Positions 16,361-25,853 of a stretch of 64,000 bases of DNA are shown here, one piece after another. The notes beneath the pieces were generated by a model, which worked only from the letters and a program-made list of their open reading frames with translations, made no database searches and had not been told where the DNA came from. The stretch comes from Merdicola sp905200315 (lineage in GTDB: Bacteria; Bacillota; Clostridia; TANB77; CAG-508): NCBI GenBank assembly GCA_902461935.1, contig CABPZP010000001.1:124001-188000 (forward strand). The letters are read 5' to 3'. The first letter of the stretch is position 1. Each line of letters starts with the position of its first letter. A program made the translations under genes and the position numbers.

Positions 16361-17524
16361 CTAATTTTCTATATAATTTGTAAGTTCTACCATTGCATCT
16401 GCCGCTTCTAAATATTCTGAAAAAGTTCTTTTTATAAATTTAGAGTTTCTAAGTGATGGCTGTGTTGCTGTTAAATCCATTAACAAAGGGATTCCTAAGC
16501 CTTTATTTAACATTTTTGTTGTTTCTTTATAGTATTTTACAAGTTTGCTAACTTCCATTCTTCCTCTAACAACATTATATTCTTTCATAGATTTATTATG
16601 TTTTTCTAGCAATTCTTTTATAAAGTCTTCATATTTATATTTTTTATATCTTTCCATATTATATATTTTTGCAGCACACTCTAAACCATAAATTGTTTTT
16701 AAGTTAAAGTTTTCTAAAAATAAATTAAATTCCTCTGAACTAAAATAGTAATAATGTCCTTGTACATTGTTAAAGGCTCTTAAAGTATCTAAATAACCTA
16801 ATTTCATATTTTTTTCTATTTTTTCGTGATTAAATTCAAAAGTTCCACCTAAGTCTTCGTCTGCTCTAATCATTTTTATATACACATTTTTATCTATAGT
16901 TTTTCTTTTAATTCCAATACCAGTAACATCAACTACAATTATATTTTTATAACCTTTTTTTATTAATAAATTTATTGGAATGTTGTCATGTAAACCGCCA
17001 TCATAATATTCTACATTATCTATTTTTTGAGCTTTAAAGATTGGAAAACAAGCTGTTGCAAGTAGATAATCTACCATTTTTTCTTTTGGTATATCTCCTT
17101 TAAATAATTCCTGAGATTCACCTTTTATTGAAGATGTTACAAGCCCAAAGTTTATTTTTGAATTATAAATTTTATCTACATCTATGTATTTATTTACAGT
17201 ATCTCTTAATGCATTATTTTCTAATCCACCTTTTTGGATATATTCTGCAGCTAAAATTCCTAGATTTTTTATGTTGAAAATATTTTTTGTTTTATCTATT
17301 TTTTTATCCATAGAAATTATATTGTCAAATTCTATTGTTTTATATAAATCTACCATTTTTTCAAAATCATCTTGTAAAATTAAAGCTGCATTTAGTGCTC
17401 CTATTGATGTACCGGCTATTGCTGTTATATTGATATTAAGCTCTTTTAGAGCTTTCCATACTCCTACTTCATATGCACCTTTTGTTCCACCACCTGCAAG
17501 AACTAATCCAAACTCTTTATCCAT
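16361..17524 (-). CDS. patatin-like phospholipase
   Basis: Serine lipid acyl hydrolase. The oxyanion loop GGGTKGAYEVGVW (residue 11 onward), the nucleophile elbow GTSIG (near 40) and the catalytic Asp in DGGLHDN (near 175) form the Ser-Asp dyad. The C-terminal 200 residues are helical and unassigned. There is no signal peptide or membrane segment. It lies 11 nt downstream of gltX and is probably co-transcribed. ATAAGGAGA precedes ATG. Confidence 0.88.
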   Translation of the reverse strand: MDKEFGLVLAGGGTKGAYEVGVWKALKELNINITAIAGTSIGALNAALILQDDFEKMVDLYKTIEFDNIISMDKKIDKTKNIFNIKNLGILAAEYIQKGGLENNALRDTVNKYIDVDKIYNSKINFGLVTSSIKGESQELFKGDIPKEKMVDYLLATACFPIFKAQKIDNVEYYDGGLHDNIPINLLIKKGYKNIIVVDVTGIGIKRKTIDKNVYIKMIRADEDLGGTFEFNHEKIEKNMKLGYLDTLRAFNNVQGHYYYFSSEEFNLFLENFNLKTIYGLECAAKIYNMERYKKYKYEDFIKELLEKHNKSMKEYNVVRGRMEVSKLVKYYKETTKMLNKGLGIPLLMDLTATQPSLRNSKFIKRTFSEYLEAADAMVELTNYIEN

Positions 17525-17535
17525 TGTATATCTCC

Positions 17536-19179
17536 TTATAAAACTTTTTTAAATCTTTTTTCCATTCTTTCTTTTCCGATTATTTTCATAATTTCATACA
17601 TATCTGGTGTGTTTGTTCTTCCTGTTAAAGCTATTCTTAATACTGTACTTACATCGCCTACATGTCCTGGATATGCATCTGGATTTGCTTTATATTCTTT
17701 TACTTCGCTAGCATATCCTAATTTTCCTGCTAATGCTTTTATTGTATCGAACCATTCTTGCTTTTCGTGTTCTTCATTATATACTTTTAAATATTCTGTA
17801 AGAATTTCTTTTATTTTTTCTTCGTTATTTATTACTTGCCAATCATAATTTTGCTCTTTTTTATCAAATTCTTCATCATACATATATTCTATTTCGTTTT
17901 TTACATCTGACCATTTTGCAATATCTTTTCTAGGTTTTTTGTTTCCTCTTTCTATTCCTAAAACTTTTAAAGAATACTCTTTGTTTTCTAATAATTTAAC
18001 AAGTTCATTGTCAAATTTTTTAGCCCAGTTTAAAGCTTCTTCATATACTTGTTCAGCAGTAAAACCAGATATAACAATTTTAGATACATCTAATAGTTTT
18101 ACCATATCAAATAATGCTCCACTTACGCTCATTTTGTTTAATTGTAATTCAAATTCATCTATAGATTTTTCTTTATTTGCTCTTCTCCAATTTTCAAAAC
18201 TTGAATTTGCGATATTTAATAAATATTCTTTTACAGCTTCTTTTGGTATACCTAATTCTGTGTAATAACTAACTGCTGCTTCTGCATCCTTTCTTTTACT
18301 TAATTTACGTTTATTTCCATTATCGTTTTTCATAACTGGCGCAATGTGTGCATATTTAGGAGCTCTAAAACCTAGTTCCCTAAATAATTGTAAATGTAAT
18401 GGAACTGAAGATAACCATTCATCACCACGAATTACAAGTGTTGTCCTCATTAAGTGGTCATCTATTGCATGTGCAAAATGATATGTTGGAAGACCATCTG
18501 CTTTAATAATAACTATATCTTGGTCATTTTCTGGAAATTCTACATTTCCTTTTATTGCATCTTTATGTTTTATTTTTCTATCTTCTCTACCTGGAGATTT
18601 AAATCTTATAATATATTCTTCTCCATTTTCTATTCTTTTCATTGCTTCTTCAACTGGAATAGTTCTACATTTTGCCCATACTCCATAATAACCTGGTCTT
18701 ATTTTAGCTGTTTCTTGCTTGTTTCTAATAGCTTCTACATCTTCTGGAGTACAGAAGCAAGGGTATGCTTTTCCTTGTGCAATTAAATATTTTGCATATG
18801 CTTGGTATATTTCTTTTCTTTCACTTTGTTTATAAGGTCCATAATTTCCTTTACTTTCTGTATCTGAAATCATACCTTCATCACATTCAATATCATAATC
18901 TTTTAAAGCATTAACTATACCTGTTACGGCATTTTCAACTTCTCTTTTTTGGTCTGTATCTTCAATTCTTAAAAAGAACACACCACCTGTTTGAGTTGTA
19001 AGTTTTTTTGCAATTAAACTTTGGTAAATGCCACCAATATGAACAAAACCAGTTGGACTAGGTGCAAATCTTGAAACAACTGCACCTTCTGGTAAATCTC
19101 TTTCAGGATACTTATTTTCATAATATTCTATATCTTTTGCATCTGGAAAAATTAAATTTGCTAAATCTTTATAATCCAT
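17536..19179 (-). CDS. gltX: glutamyl-tRNA synthetase
   Basis: Class I synthetase of 547 residues. It has the HIGH-type motif FAPSPTGFVHIGG near residue 38, and LSKRKDAEA as the KMSKS-type loop near 290. The C-terminal half is the anticodon-binding helical region. Whether it is discriminating or also charges tRNA-Gln is not decidable here; no gatCAB or glnS is in the window. It is the first gene of the pair with the patatin gene. Confidence 0.95.
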   Translation of the reverse strand: MDYKDLANLIFPDAKDIEYYENKYPERDLPEGAVVSRFAPSPTGFVHIGGIYQSLIAKKLTTQTGGVFFLRIEDTDQKREVENAVTGIVNALKDYDIECDEGMISDTESKGNYGPYKQSERKEIYQAYAKYLIAQGKAYPCFCTPEDVEAIRNKQETAKIRPGYYGVWAKCRTIPVEEAMKRIENGEEYIIRFKSPGREDRKIKHKDAIKGNVEFPENDQDIVIIKADGLPTYHFAHAIDDHLMRTTLVIRGDEWLSSVPLHLQLFRELGFRAPKYAHIAPVMKNDNGNKRKLSKRKDAEAAVSYYTELGIPKEAVKEYLLNIANSSFENWRRANKEKSIDEFELQLNKMSVSGALFDMVKLLDVSKIVISGFTAEQVYEEALNWAKKFDNELVKLLENKEYSLKVLGIERGNKKPRKDIAKWSDVKNEIEYMYDEEFDKKEQNYDWQVINNEEKIKEILTEYLKVYNEEHEKQEWFDTIKALAGKLGYASEVKEYKANPDAYPGHVGDVSTVLRIALTGRTNTPDMYEIMKIIGKERMEKRFKKVL

Positions 19180-19260
19180 TTCTCATCTCTCCTATTTCTA
19201 CTAATAAATTCTTACGTATTATATCAAAAAAGAATATATAATACAATAGAAAAAAAGTTT

Positions 19261-19312
19261 AACCTGTCCCAAAAGTTACAAAAATTGTTACTCTGGGACT
19301 GTCCCCTAATTT
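19261..19312. repeat. GTCCC-armed hairpin
   Basis: GTCCCAAAAGTTAC pairs imperfectly with GTTACTCTGGGAC around a short loop, and a second GTCCC follows. It lies downstream of rnj and upstream of gltX on the minus strand. It may be another palindromic repeat type. Confidence 0.4.
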
Positions 19313-19338
19313 TTTGTTAATTTAATTTGTATTTTTTT

Positions 19339-19370
19339 CGGGTCGCCCTAAGGACGCCTACCCCTATAAC
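19339..19370 (-). repeat. REP element (GGGTCGCC type)
   Basis: GGGTCGCCCTAAGGACG-type hairpin followed by CCCCTATAAC; the foot varies from GTAG to ATAG. Confidence 0.6.
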
Positions 19371-19413
19371 TTCTAATTTATGTTTGTCTAATATTTTAAT
19401 ATTATTTTGTTTT

Positions 19414-19439
19414 GGGCGGACAGAGGCGTCCGCCCCTAC
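19414..19439 (-). repeat. REP element (GGGCGGAC type)
   Basis: GGGCGGAC pairs with GTCCGCCC around AGAGGC-type loop bases and is followed by CTAC. On the minus strand it begins GTAGGGGCGGAC. Confidence 0.75.
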
Positions 19440-19499
19440 TCCTAATCAATAAAAAAATTACTTAAATCTACTAGGTAGGTCACAAAAGGGTAACAAATC

Positions 19500-19535
19500 A
19501 ATAATACCAAGCTTTAAAGTGCTTGGTATTATTAC
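19500..19535 (-). terminator. hairpin downstream of rnj
   Basis: AATAATACCAAGC pairs with GCTTGGTATTATT around a short loop, 7 nt after the rnj stop. Confidence 0.65.
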
Positions 19536-19541
19536 GTTTTA

Positions 19542-21485
19542 TTAAATTTCCATTATTATTGGCAGAATCATTGGGTTTCTTTTTGTTTTTTGGAATATAT
19601 ATTCTCTTAGGTTTTCTTTTACGTTTGATTTTATTGTTGACCAGTCTGTTATGTGTTTTTCTTCGCATTTGTATACTTCTCTTCTTACTACGTTTTTTAC
19701 ATCGTCCATTAGGTTTTCTGATTCTCTTACATATACAAATCCTCTTGAGATTACGTCTGGTCCTGCTATTATGCTTCCTGAACTTGAGTCCATTGTCATT
19801 ACTATTATTATTAGTCCGTCTTGTGATAAGTGTTGTCTGTCTCTTAGTACTATGCTTCCTACATCTCCAACTCCTAATCCATCTACTAATACTCTTCCTG
19901 ATGGTACTGTTCCTGTAAATTTTGCTTCGTCTTCATTTAGTTCTAATACTTTTCCATTATCTGTTAAGAATATATTTTCTTTGTCTATTCCCATAGATTT
20001 TGCTGTTTCACTATGTGCTATTAATTGTCTATATTCTCCATGAACTGGTATAAAGTATTTTGGTTTTGCAAGTGCTAATATTATTTTTTGTTCTTCTTGA
20101 CATGCGTGTCCTGATACATGTATAGCCTCTAGTGAACTATATATAACTTCTGCTCCTAGTTGCATTAAATCATCTATTACTTTTGATACAAATTTTTCGT
20201 TTCCAGGTATTGCTGTTGCAGATATTATTACTTTGTCATTTGGTGTTATTTGTACTTTTCTGTGTTCTCCTGCTGCCATTCTTGTTAATGCAGACATTGG
20301 TTCTCCTTGGCTTCCTGTGGTTATTATTACTAATTGGTCATCTGTATAATTTTTTATCATATCTATGTCTATAAATACATTATCTGGGCATTTTATATAG
20401 CCTAGTTCTCTTGCTGTATCTATCATATTTATCATACTTCTACCACATACAGCTATTTTTCTTTTATGTTCTACTGCTGAATTTACAATTTGTTGTACTC
20501 TATGCACATTTGATGCGAATGTTGCAACTACAATTCTTTTTGTACAATTTTGGAATAACTTTTCAAATACTTCTCCAACTGTACTTTCAGACATTGTATA
20601 TCCTTTTCTTTCTGCATTTGTACTATCAGACATAAGTGCTAGTATTCCTTTGTTTCCTAATTCTGCAATCCTTCCTAAATCCATTTGTTCACCATCAATT
20701 GGTGTAAAGTCTAGTTTGAAATCTCCTGTATGAAGTATTGTTCCAACTGGTGTTGTTATTGCAAGCATTACAGAATCTGGTATACTATGGCAACTTCTTA
20801 TAAATTCTACTTTGAATTTTCCAAGTTTTATTGTTTGTCCTTGTCTTACTTCTTTTAATTTTGTAGAACGTAATAATTTATGTTCTTCTAACTTATTTCT
20901 AATTAATCCGGCTGCTAATTTAGTAGCATACACAGGTACATTTATTTTCTTTAATAAATATGGTACAGATCCTATATGATCTTCGTGTCCATGTGTTATA
21001 ACTAATCCTCTAATTTTTTCTTTGTTTCTTTCTAGATATGTTAAATCTGGTATAACTAAGTCTACGCCTAACATATCATCATCTGGGAAAGCTAAACCTG
21101 CATCTACTAAAACAATATCATCACCATATTCAAAAACAGTTATGTTTTTACCTATTTCGTGTAATCCTCCTAGAGGAATTATTTTTATTGTTTCTTTTTT
21201 AAAGCCAAAATCTTTATTAGTATTTTTATTTGTTCTTCTAGTATTTGTATTTTTTCTTTTTTGCACTTCTTCAGTTTTTCCGTTTTTATTTTCCTTTGTT
21301 TCAGCAGTTTTTCTGCCTCGAGTATTTCTTTTTTGCATAGTAGTTGTAGTATTATTTTCATTTGCTTTTCTTGATGTAGTTCTTTTAGTTGTTCTTGATG
21401 AATCGTTATTTGTTCTTCTAGTTCTTGTTGTTCTCGTTTTTCTTTCCGTACTTTCTACTTTTGTTGATTTTAATTCTTCTTCCAT
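19542..21485 (-). CDS. rnj: ribonuclease J with long basic N-terminal tail
   Basis: Metallo-beta-lactamase/beta-CASP RNase that acts as 5'-exonuclease and endonuclease on mRNA and in rRNA maturation. The zinc motif THGHEDHIGS is near residue 165; TGDFKLD, SDSTNAERKG and VSGHACQEEQ follow, then the C-terminal domain. Ordinary RNase J has about 555 residues; this one has about 95 extra at the N-terminus, almost only Lys, Arg, Thr, Asn and Glu (TRTRRTNNDSSRTTKRTTSR), a disordered RNA-binding-like tail. GAAGGAGAG precedes ATG 21485. Confidence 0.93.
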   Translation of the reverse strand: MEEELKSTKVESTERKTRTTRTRRTNNDSSRTTKRTTSRKANENNTTTTMQKRNTRGRKTAETKENKNGKTEEVQKRKNTNTRRTNKNTNKDFGFKKETIKIIPLGGLHEIGKNITVFEYGDDIVLVDAGLAFPDDDMLGVDLVIPDLTYLERNKEKIRGLVITHGHEDHIGSVPYLLKKINVPVYATKLAAGLIRNKLEEHKLLRSTKLKEVRQGQTIKLGKFKVEFIRSCHSIPDSVMLAITTPVGTILHTGDFKLDFTPIDGEQMDLGRIAELGNKGILALMSDSTNAERKGYTMSESTVGEVFEKLFQNCTKRIVVATFASNVHRVQQIVNSAVEHKRKIAVCGRSMINMIDTARELGYIKCPDNVFIDIDMIKNYTDDQLVIITTGSQGEPMSALTRMAAGEHRKVQITPNDKVIISATAIPGNEKFVSKVIDDLMQLGAEVIYSSLEAIHVSGHACQEEQKIILALAKPKYFIPVHGEYRQLIAHSETAKSMGIDKENIFLTDNGKVLELNEDEAKFTGTVPSGRVLVDGLGVGDVGSIVLRDRQHLSQDGLIIIVMTMDSSSGSIIAGPDVISRGFVYVRESENLMDDVKNVVRREVYKCEEKHITDWSTIKSNVKENLREYIFQKTKRNPMILPIIMEI

Positions 21486-21867
21486 TTTTTCTCTCCTTCA
21501 TTTTGTATTAATTTAAATTTATGTACTTAATCTGTTATCTAAAAATGCAAAGAGAATGCAGGTAATTTAATGTATATGCTTCTATATTTTATAGCATATT
21601 ATATATCTTTCTTTAATTATGTTTAATTTTTATTAAAAAATGGTTACCCACTCAAAAATAACTTTTCTCATTATAATAATAAAATCTTTTATCTCATACT
21701 GAATAATAGTGTATATCTTACACCGCTAAGATTACACCTACAAATCTCATTTATTTATCCGAATCAATTTCTCTTATTATTTCTAAACACAAGTTTTTTA
21801 TACATAAAACTTAAATCTCTTATTTTATCTATCTTTCAAGATAATCACTGTTTTGTATTATATAATA
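21486..21867. other. gene-free stretch upstream of rnj
   Basis: About 380 bp with no supported ORF or recognised RNA family. The minus strand holds weak promoter-like pairs, for example TTGTAG, 17 nt, TAAGAT near 21712-21745. It is probably the rnj promoter and a long leader. Confidence 0.3.
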
Positions 21868-21906
21868 AAATATGACATATGTCAAATTGAACATATGTCA
21901 TATTTT
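21868..21906 (-). terminator. palindrome at the end of recO
   Basis: AAAATATGACATATGT pairs perfectly with ACATATGTCATATTTT. The recO stop codon lies within the right arm. Confidence 0.65.
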
Positions 21907-22614
21907 GTATTCCTTATCTAATTTATCATTTAAATATAATTTTGAAATTATTTTTAATTCTCTTATGCTTTCTTCTGATACTTTAAATGAATATAGCTTT
22001 TTAGCTGGTGCTAATATTGCATATTTTATTGCATTTAATGTTCCTTCGCTTATTTCAACCGCACTTTTATCTTGTTTTCCACATATTTCGCATTTTAGTC
22101 CATTATCTCTTAAACTAAAATATTTTATTTTTTCTTTTTCTCCACAGTTTACACATTTTTCTATATGTGGTTTAAATCCTAATATGCTTATTAAACGTAA
22201 TTTAAATATGGACATTACTAAGTCTAAATTTTTATCTGTTTCTGAAATTACATATACTGTATTTAATAGTAATTGAAGTATATTATAGCTATTTTGATTT
22301 TCAGTTGTGGTATCCTGTATTAATCTTGTAATTTCTGCTACATAGTTTAGTTTGTCCAAATCTATTCTAACATTATAAAACACTTCTATTGTACTACACG
22401 AATTTATATTATATGTATTTGCCCCTTTATATAAAACGTATTCTCCAAAACATAAATATTGTGTACCTGCAAGAAGGCTACTTTTAGGCCTTCTTGCTCC
22501 TTTTGCTGCACATGAAATTTTACCTAAACCAGGTGTTAAAAGAGTAATCATTTTATCATAATCACCCATATTATGTTCTGCTAATACTATTCCCTTCGTT
22601 TTTATTGTTCCCAT
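21898..22614 (-). CDS. recO: DNA repair protein RecO
   Basis: Loads RecA on SSB-covered ssDNA with RecF/RecR. It has 238 residues: N-terminal OB fold (TIKTKGIVLAEHNMGDYDKMITLLT) and KGARRPKSSL, a helical middle, and a zinc finger with CVNCGEKEK and CEIC. Its start overlaps the end of yqzL by 44 nt in another frame. The order yqzL-recO beside era is typical of Firmicutes. Confidence 0.95.
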   Translation of the reverse strand: MGTIKTKGIVLAEHNMGDYDKMITLLTPGLGKISCAAKGARRPKSSLLAGTQYLCFGEYVLYKGANTYNINSCSTIEVFYNVRIDLDKLNYVAEITRLIQDTTTENQNSYNILQLLLNTVYVISETDKNLDLVMSIFKLRLISILGFKPHIEKCVNCGEKEKIKYFSLRDNGLKCEICGKQDKSAVEISEGTLNAIKYAILAPAKKLYSFKVSEESIRELKIISKLYLNDKLDKEYKI

Positions 22615-22723
22615 TTTCTTCCGCCTTCATATTTTCTTCTATTTGTTCTATTGCCTTTAATTCAATAAATGTATCTATATTTCCTGTATTTTTAAATGTA
22701 TTCCACGCTATTTGTTTAATCAT
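22571..22723 (-). CDS. yqzL: YqzL-family small protein
   Basis: A 50-residue ORF. The sequence IAWNTFKNTGNIDTFIELK matches the YqzL signature (W-x-x-F-x-x-TGNIDTY), a small protein of unknown function encoded between era and recO in Bacilli and Clostridia. AAAGGAGATG precedes ATG 22723. Its last 15 codons overlap recO. Confidence 0.8.
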   Translation of the reverse strand: MIKQIAWNTFKNTGNIDTFIELKAIEQIEENMKAEENGNNKNEGNSISRT

Positions 22724-22803
22724 GAAATCATCTCCTTTATGTTATTTATCTTTTGTAAAAAGAATTTTTTTATTCAAATTAATTACGTTGTATAATGTTA
22801 ATT

Positions 22804-22864
22804 TTATAATTTCTTGTAATACCTAATGCTGCCGAGGAATTAAATAAATTTCATTATAATTATG
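22804..22864. repeat. partial, diverged copy of palindromic element family A
   Basis: Matches the right third of the 188-bp element that follows (AATGCTGCCGAGGAATTAAA, then ATTTCATTATAATTATG), with several substitutions. No left half is seen. Confidence 0.6.
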
Positions 22865-22876
22865 AGGATTTTCATT

Positions 22877-22904
22877 GCGGGTCGTCGAGGACGCCGCCCC
22901 CTAC
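22877..22904 (-). repeat. REP element (GGGTCGTC type)
   Basis: CGGGTCGTCGAGGACG-type hairpin followed by CCCCCTACAACGGTTGACA; this tail resembles the CTACAACGTTTGACATTA tail of the other copies. Confidence 0.75.
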
Positions 22905-22932
22905 AACGGTTGACAATTATATTTGTATAAAA

Positions 22933-23120
22933 CATAATTATAATAAATTTATGAAATGACGAATGCAATTGGAGTGTTATTAGAAATTGTTTAATTGTAT
23001 CAAATGAGGAAGCGATGGCTTGCATAGCAAGAGCAGCGAGAGGCTCGTTTGTTACAATTTTACAATTTCTTTTAATACGTAATGCCGCCGAGGAATTGAA
23101 TAAATTTCATTATAATTATG
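22933..23120. repeat. 188-bp palindromic element, family A, copy 1
   Basis: Starts CATAATTATAATAAATTTAT and ends ATTTCATTATAATTATG, an inverted match. Internal arms also pair: GAAATTGTTTAATTGTATC with TACAATTTTACAATTTC, and AAATGAGGAAGCG with CGAGAGGCTCGTTT. The copy at 39184 appears identical over its whole length. It has no ORF able to encode a transposase. Confidence 0.85.
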
Positions 23121-23142
23121 TAGATTTGTATTTTAATATTCA

Positions 23143-23167
23143 GGCGGACAGAGGCGTCCGCCCCTAC
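23143..23167 (-). repeat. REP element (GGCGGAC type)
   Basis: GGCGGACAGAGGCGTCCGCC hairpin followed by CCTACAACGTTTGACG, 22 nt from element A copy 1. Confidence 0.75.
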
Positions 23168-23229
23168 AACGTTTGACGTAATTCTTCATCATAAAAATAT
23201 TATTTCTATAAAATATAATTATAATAAAT

Positions 23230-24135
23230 TTATTTCATTTTAAATTTATTTACAATGCTTTCTTTTTCTTGCCAATCTTCTTTAACTTTTACCCAAATTT
23301 TTAAATTAATTTTTATTCCAAGCATTCTTTCTAAATCTTGTCTTGCATATGTTCCAATTCTTTTTAGCATTTGTCCGCCTTTACCAATTATTATACCTTT
23401 ATGTGAATTTCTTAAGCAATATATAGTTGCTTCTACATCATATATTTGCTCTCCTTTGCTGGTGGTTCTTTCTTGCATTTTTTCTGTTTCTACATATATT
23501 CCATGTGGTACTTCTTCATCTAGCAATTTTAAAGCTTTTTCTCTTATTGTTTCTTCAACTAATTGTCTTTCTGTTTGGTCTGTATATTCATCTATATCAT
23601 AATATGCTGGACCCGGTTTTAAAAGTTCCTCTATTTCATTTAATATTGCATTAACTTCTTTACTTTTTATTGCAGATGTTGGTATAACTGCTTTAAAGTC
23701 ATATTCGTTTCTATACATATCTATAACTTTTAGCAAATTTTCTCTTTTTATTAAATCTATTTTATTTATTATTAATATCGTTGGTTTATGTGCTTCTTTT
23801 ATTTTTTCTAGAATTATTTTATCGCCTTTTGGAATTTCATTTCTTGATGCATCTACCATAAATAAAACCACATCTACATCTGTTACTGCTCCATAAGCAG
23901 TTTCTAACATTGTTTCTCCTAATTTTGTTTTTGGCTTGTGTATTCCTGGTGTATCTATAAAAATTATTTGTGAATTTTCTCTATTTATAATTGCTCTTAT
24001 GGCTGTTCTTGTAGTTTGCGATTTATTGGCAGTAATTGCAACCTTTTCTCCTGTTAAAGAATTTATTAATGTAGATTTTCCTACATTTGTTCTTCCTATT
24101 ATTGATACAAATCCTGATTTAAATTTTTCTTCCAT
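23230..24135 (-). CDS. era: GTPase Era
   Basis: Ribosome-assembly GTPase that binds the 16S rRNA 3' end. The 301 residues include G1 GRTNVGKST, G3 DTPGIHKP, G4 NKIDL, and a C-terminal KH domain with GIIIGKGGQMLKRIG. It is adjacent to recO/yqzL as in other Firmicutes, separated here by repeats. Confidence 0.97.
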   Translation of the reverse strand: MEEKFKSGFVSIIGRTNVGKSTLINSLTGEKVAITANKSQTTRTAIRAIINRENSQIIFIDTPGIHKPKTKLGETMLETAYGAVTDVDVVLFMVDASRNEIPKGDKIILEKIKEAHKPTILIINKIDLIKRENLLKVIDMYRNEYDFKAVIPTSAIKSKEVNAILNEIEELLKPGPAYYDIDEYTDQTERQLVEETIREKALKLLDEEVPHGIYVETEKMQERTTSKGEQIYDVEATIYCLRNSHKGIIIGKGGQMLKRIGTYARQDLERMLGIKINLKIWVKVKEDWQEKESIVNKFKMK

Positions 24136-24209
24136 ATATTTTTCCTTTCTTTTGGTTTATTATATACCGTTTTTATTAATTTTTTTGTAGAAATTTGAGA
24201 TTACATACA

Positions 24210-24256
24210 AAAAATGTCTGTCTTACTTTTTTATTTTGTAAGCACAGACATTTTTA
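24210..24256 (-). terminator. terminator after the DUF3048 gene
   Basis: AAAAATGTCTG/CTTAC and GTAAG/CAGACATTTTT form a long stem downstream of the DUF3048 stop codon, followed by a T run on the minus strand. Confidence 0.75.
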
Positions 24257-24261
24257 TTTTA

Positions 24262-25332
24262 TTATTCAAATGTAACATTTGCATCTATTGGGCAAATATT
24301 AAAAAATGTATTTCCGTCATTTACTTCTATTTCTTTTCCATTTGAATCTTTGTATATTGTTTGTGATTTTCTATCTGATTTTTCACATGTTATTTCAATA
24401 GCTTTACCATTTGTTATGTAATAACCTTTAAAAGTTCCTATATTTGATAAATTTTGTCTGTCCTTATTTTCACCGTCATTTAATACTGTATTTTTTACAA
24501 ATGTTATTATTATATTTTTAGTTGTAATACTTTCATTTGTTTCAAAATCTGTTTGTTTCGTTCCTCTGGCATATCTTGTATATGTTTTGCTTGCTTCATC
24601 ATACACATAACTTGTTGTATGTAATTGTGAGTATGGTATTGTTACTTTATTTGCACTTTTTCCATTAGTTAATTCTACTTCATTTTTAACATAATTTAAT
24701 ACACTTTTTTTACTTGAGGTTAATTTATAATTTTTATTTTTAGCAATTTCTTTTAATTTTGCCGTACTTGTTAAAACATTATGTGGTGATGATTTTTGTT
24801 TTATTCTCCAAAAGTCTTTATCACTTTCTGTTATTCCATTTATATTGTTAACACCTAAAGTTTTTATATCGCTTTCTGCCTTTGGGCTCCAGCCATAATG
24901 AGCATAGATTGCATCGTTTTCTAAAGCATAATCTAGGAAATAATGTCTTGAACTTCTAACAGGTCCTATTTTTTCAACATCTTGTCCTTTAAATACTGCC
25001 ATTAATCTTGTTTCTCCACCTTCAACTATTATTTCATAAATAGCATATGCTTTTTTTAATCCTGCTTGTGGCCATGCACCTTTATGGTTATCTATCATAA
25101 CTGCTATCGGTCTTTGATTTCCTGAAAATATTTTTATTCCGTTATCATCTACTACTTCTGTTATTGTTTCATCTTCATTTTCGTTGTTTATTGCAACTTC
25201 GTTATTATCTTTATTTTTTGATAAAACCATATAACCTAAAATACCTGCTGCAATTAATATTATTAGTATTGTTACAACTACAAATATTTTCATTTTTTTA
25301 TTATCTTTTTTTCTCTTTTCTTTTCTACTCAT
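24262..25332 (-). CDS. DUF3048 (YerB-like) membrane-anchored protein
   Basis: Residues 15-36 are one membrane segment (IFVVVTILIILIAAGILGYMV) after a Lys-rich start, with the rest outside. DUF3048 begins near residue 68: RPIAVMIDNHKGAWPQAGL, YEIIVEGGETRLMAVF and GPVRSSRHYFLDYA are family marks. The function of YerB-type proteins is unknown. At 356 residues it is full length. It follows ybeY by 23 nt on the same strand and probably ends this operon. Confidence 0.85.
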   Translation of the reverse strand: MSRKEKRKKDNKKMKIFVVVTILIILIAAGILGYMVLSKNKDNNEVAINNENEDETITEVVDDNGIKIFSGNQRPIAVMIDNHKGAWPQAGLKKAYAIYEIIVEGGETRLMAVFKGQDVEKIGPVRSSRHYFLDYALENDAIYAHYGWSPKAESDIKTLGVNNINGITESDKDFWRIKQKSSPHNVLTSTAKLKEIAKNKNYKLTSSKKSVLNYVKNEVELTNGKSANKVTIPYSQLHTTSYVYDEASKTYTRYARGTKQTDFETNESITTKNIIITFVKNTVLNDGENKDRQNLSNIGTFKGYYITNGKAIEITCEKSDRKSQTIYKDSNGKEIEVNDGNTFFNICPIDANVTFE

Positions 25333-25355
25333 TATATCCCCTTTTATAAAATTTA

Positions 25356-25826
25356 TTATCTATTAATTTCTAATTTTGATAGTATATTTTCTTCTTTTTC
25401 TCTCATTTCTTTTTTATCATTTTCTTCCATATGATCATATCCCATTAAATGATAAAAACCGTGAACTGCCATATATGCAAGTTCTCTTTCAAAACTATGT
25501 CCATATTCTTTAGCTTGATTTTGCACTTGCTCTATTGATATAATTACATCTCCTAAAACTTCTTTCATACCATTTAGGTCTGTATTACAAACTATTTCTA
25601 TTTCATTTTTTTCAAACATTGGAAAAGAAAGTACGTCTGTTGCTCTATCTATATTTCTATATTCTTTATTAATTTTATGTATATTTTCAGGATTTGTAAG
25701 AGTAATACATATATATAAATTTTTTAAATTTTCTTCTTCAAAACATTTATTTATTACTCTATTTAATACCTTTTCATATTCTTTATTTTTTTCTATGTCT
25801 AAGTATTCTACTTCTAAAACTTCCAT
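25356..25826 (-). CDS. ybeY: rRNA maturation RNase YbeY
   Basis: Single-strand-specific endoribonuclease in 16S rRNA processing. The zinc triad is in HGFYHLMGYDH near residue 117. At 156 residues it is typical. It stands between the unknown 396-residue gene and the DUF3048 gene; in most Firmicutes it follows phoH. Confidence 0.95.
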   Translation of the reverse strand: MEVLEVEYLDIEKNKEYEKVLNRVINKCFEEENLKNLYICITLTNPENIHKINKEYRNIDRATDVLSFPMFEKNEIEIVCNTDLNGMKEVLGDVIISIEQVQNQAKEYGHSFERELAYMAVHGFYHLMGYDHMEENDKKEMREKEENILSKLEINR

Positions 25827-25853
25827 TTCTACTTCCTTTTCTAACTTTTTATT

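Noticed and set aside
21486..21897. Structured non-coding RNA or riboswitch in the rnj leader
   Set aside because: Apart from the recO terminator palindrome no conserved core of a known class could be recognised.
22840..23025. 61-residue ORF on the minus strand
   Set aside because: It lies wholly within REP and palindromic element sequence, has no ribosome site, and its protein is only a reading of the repeats.
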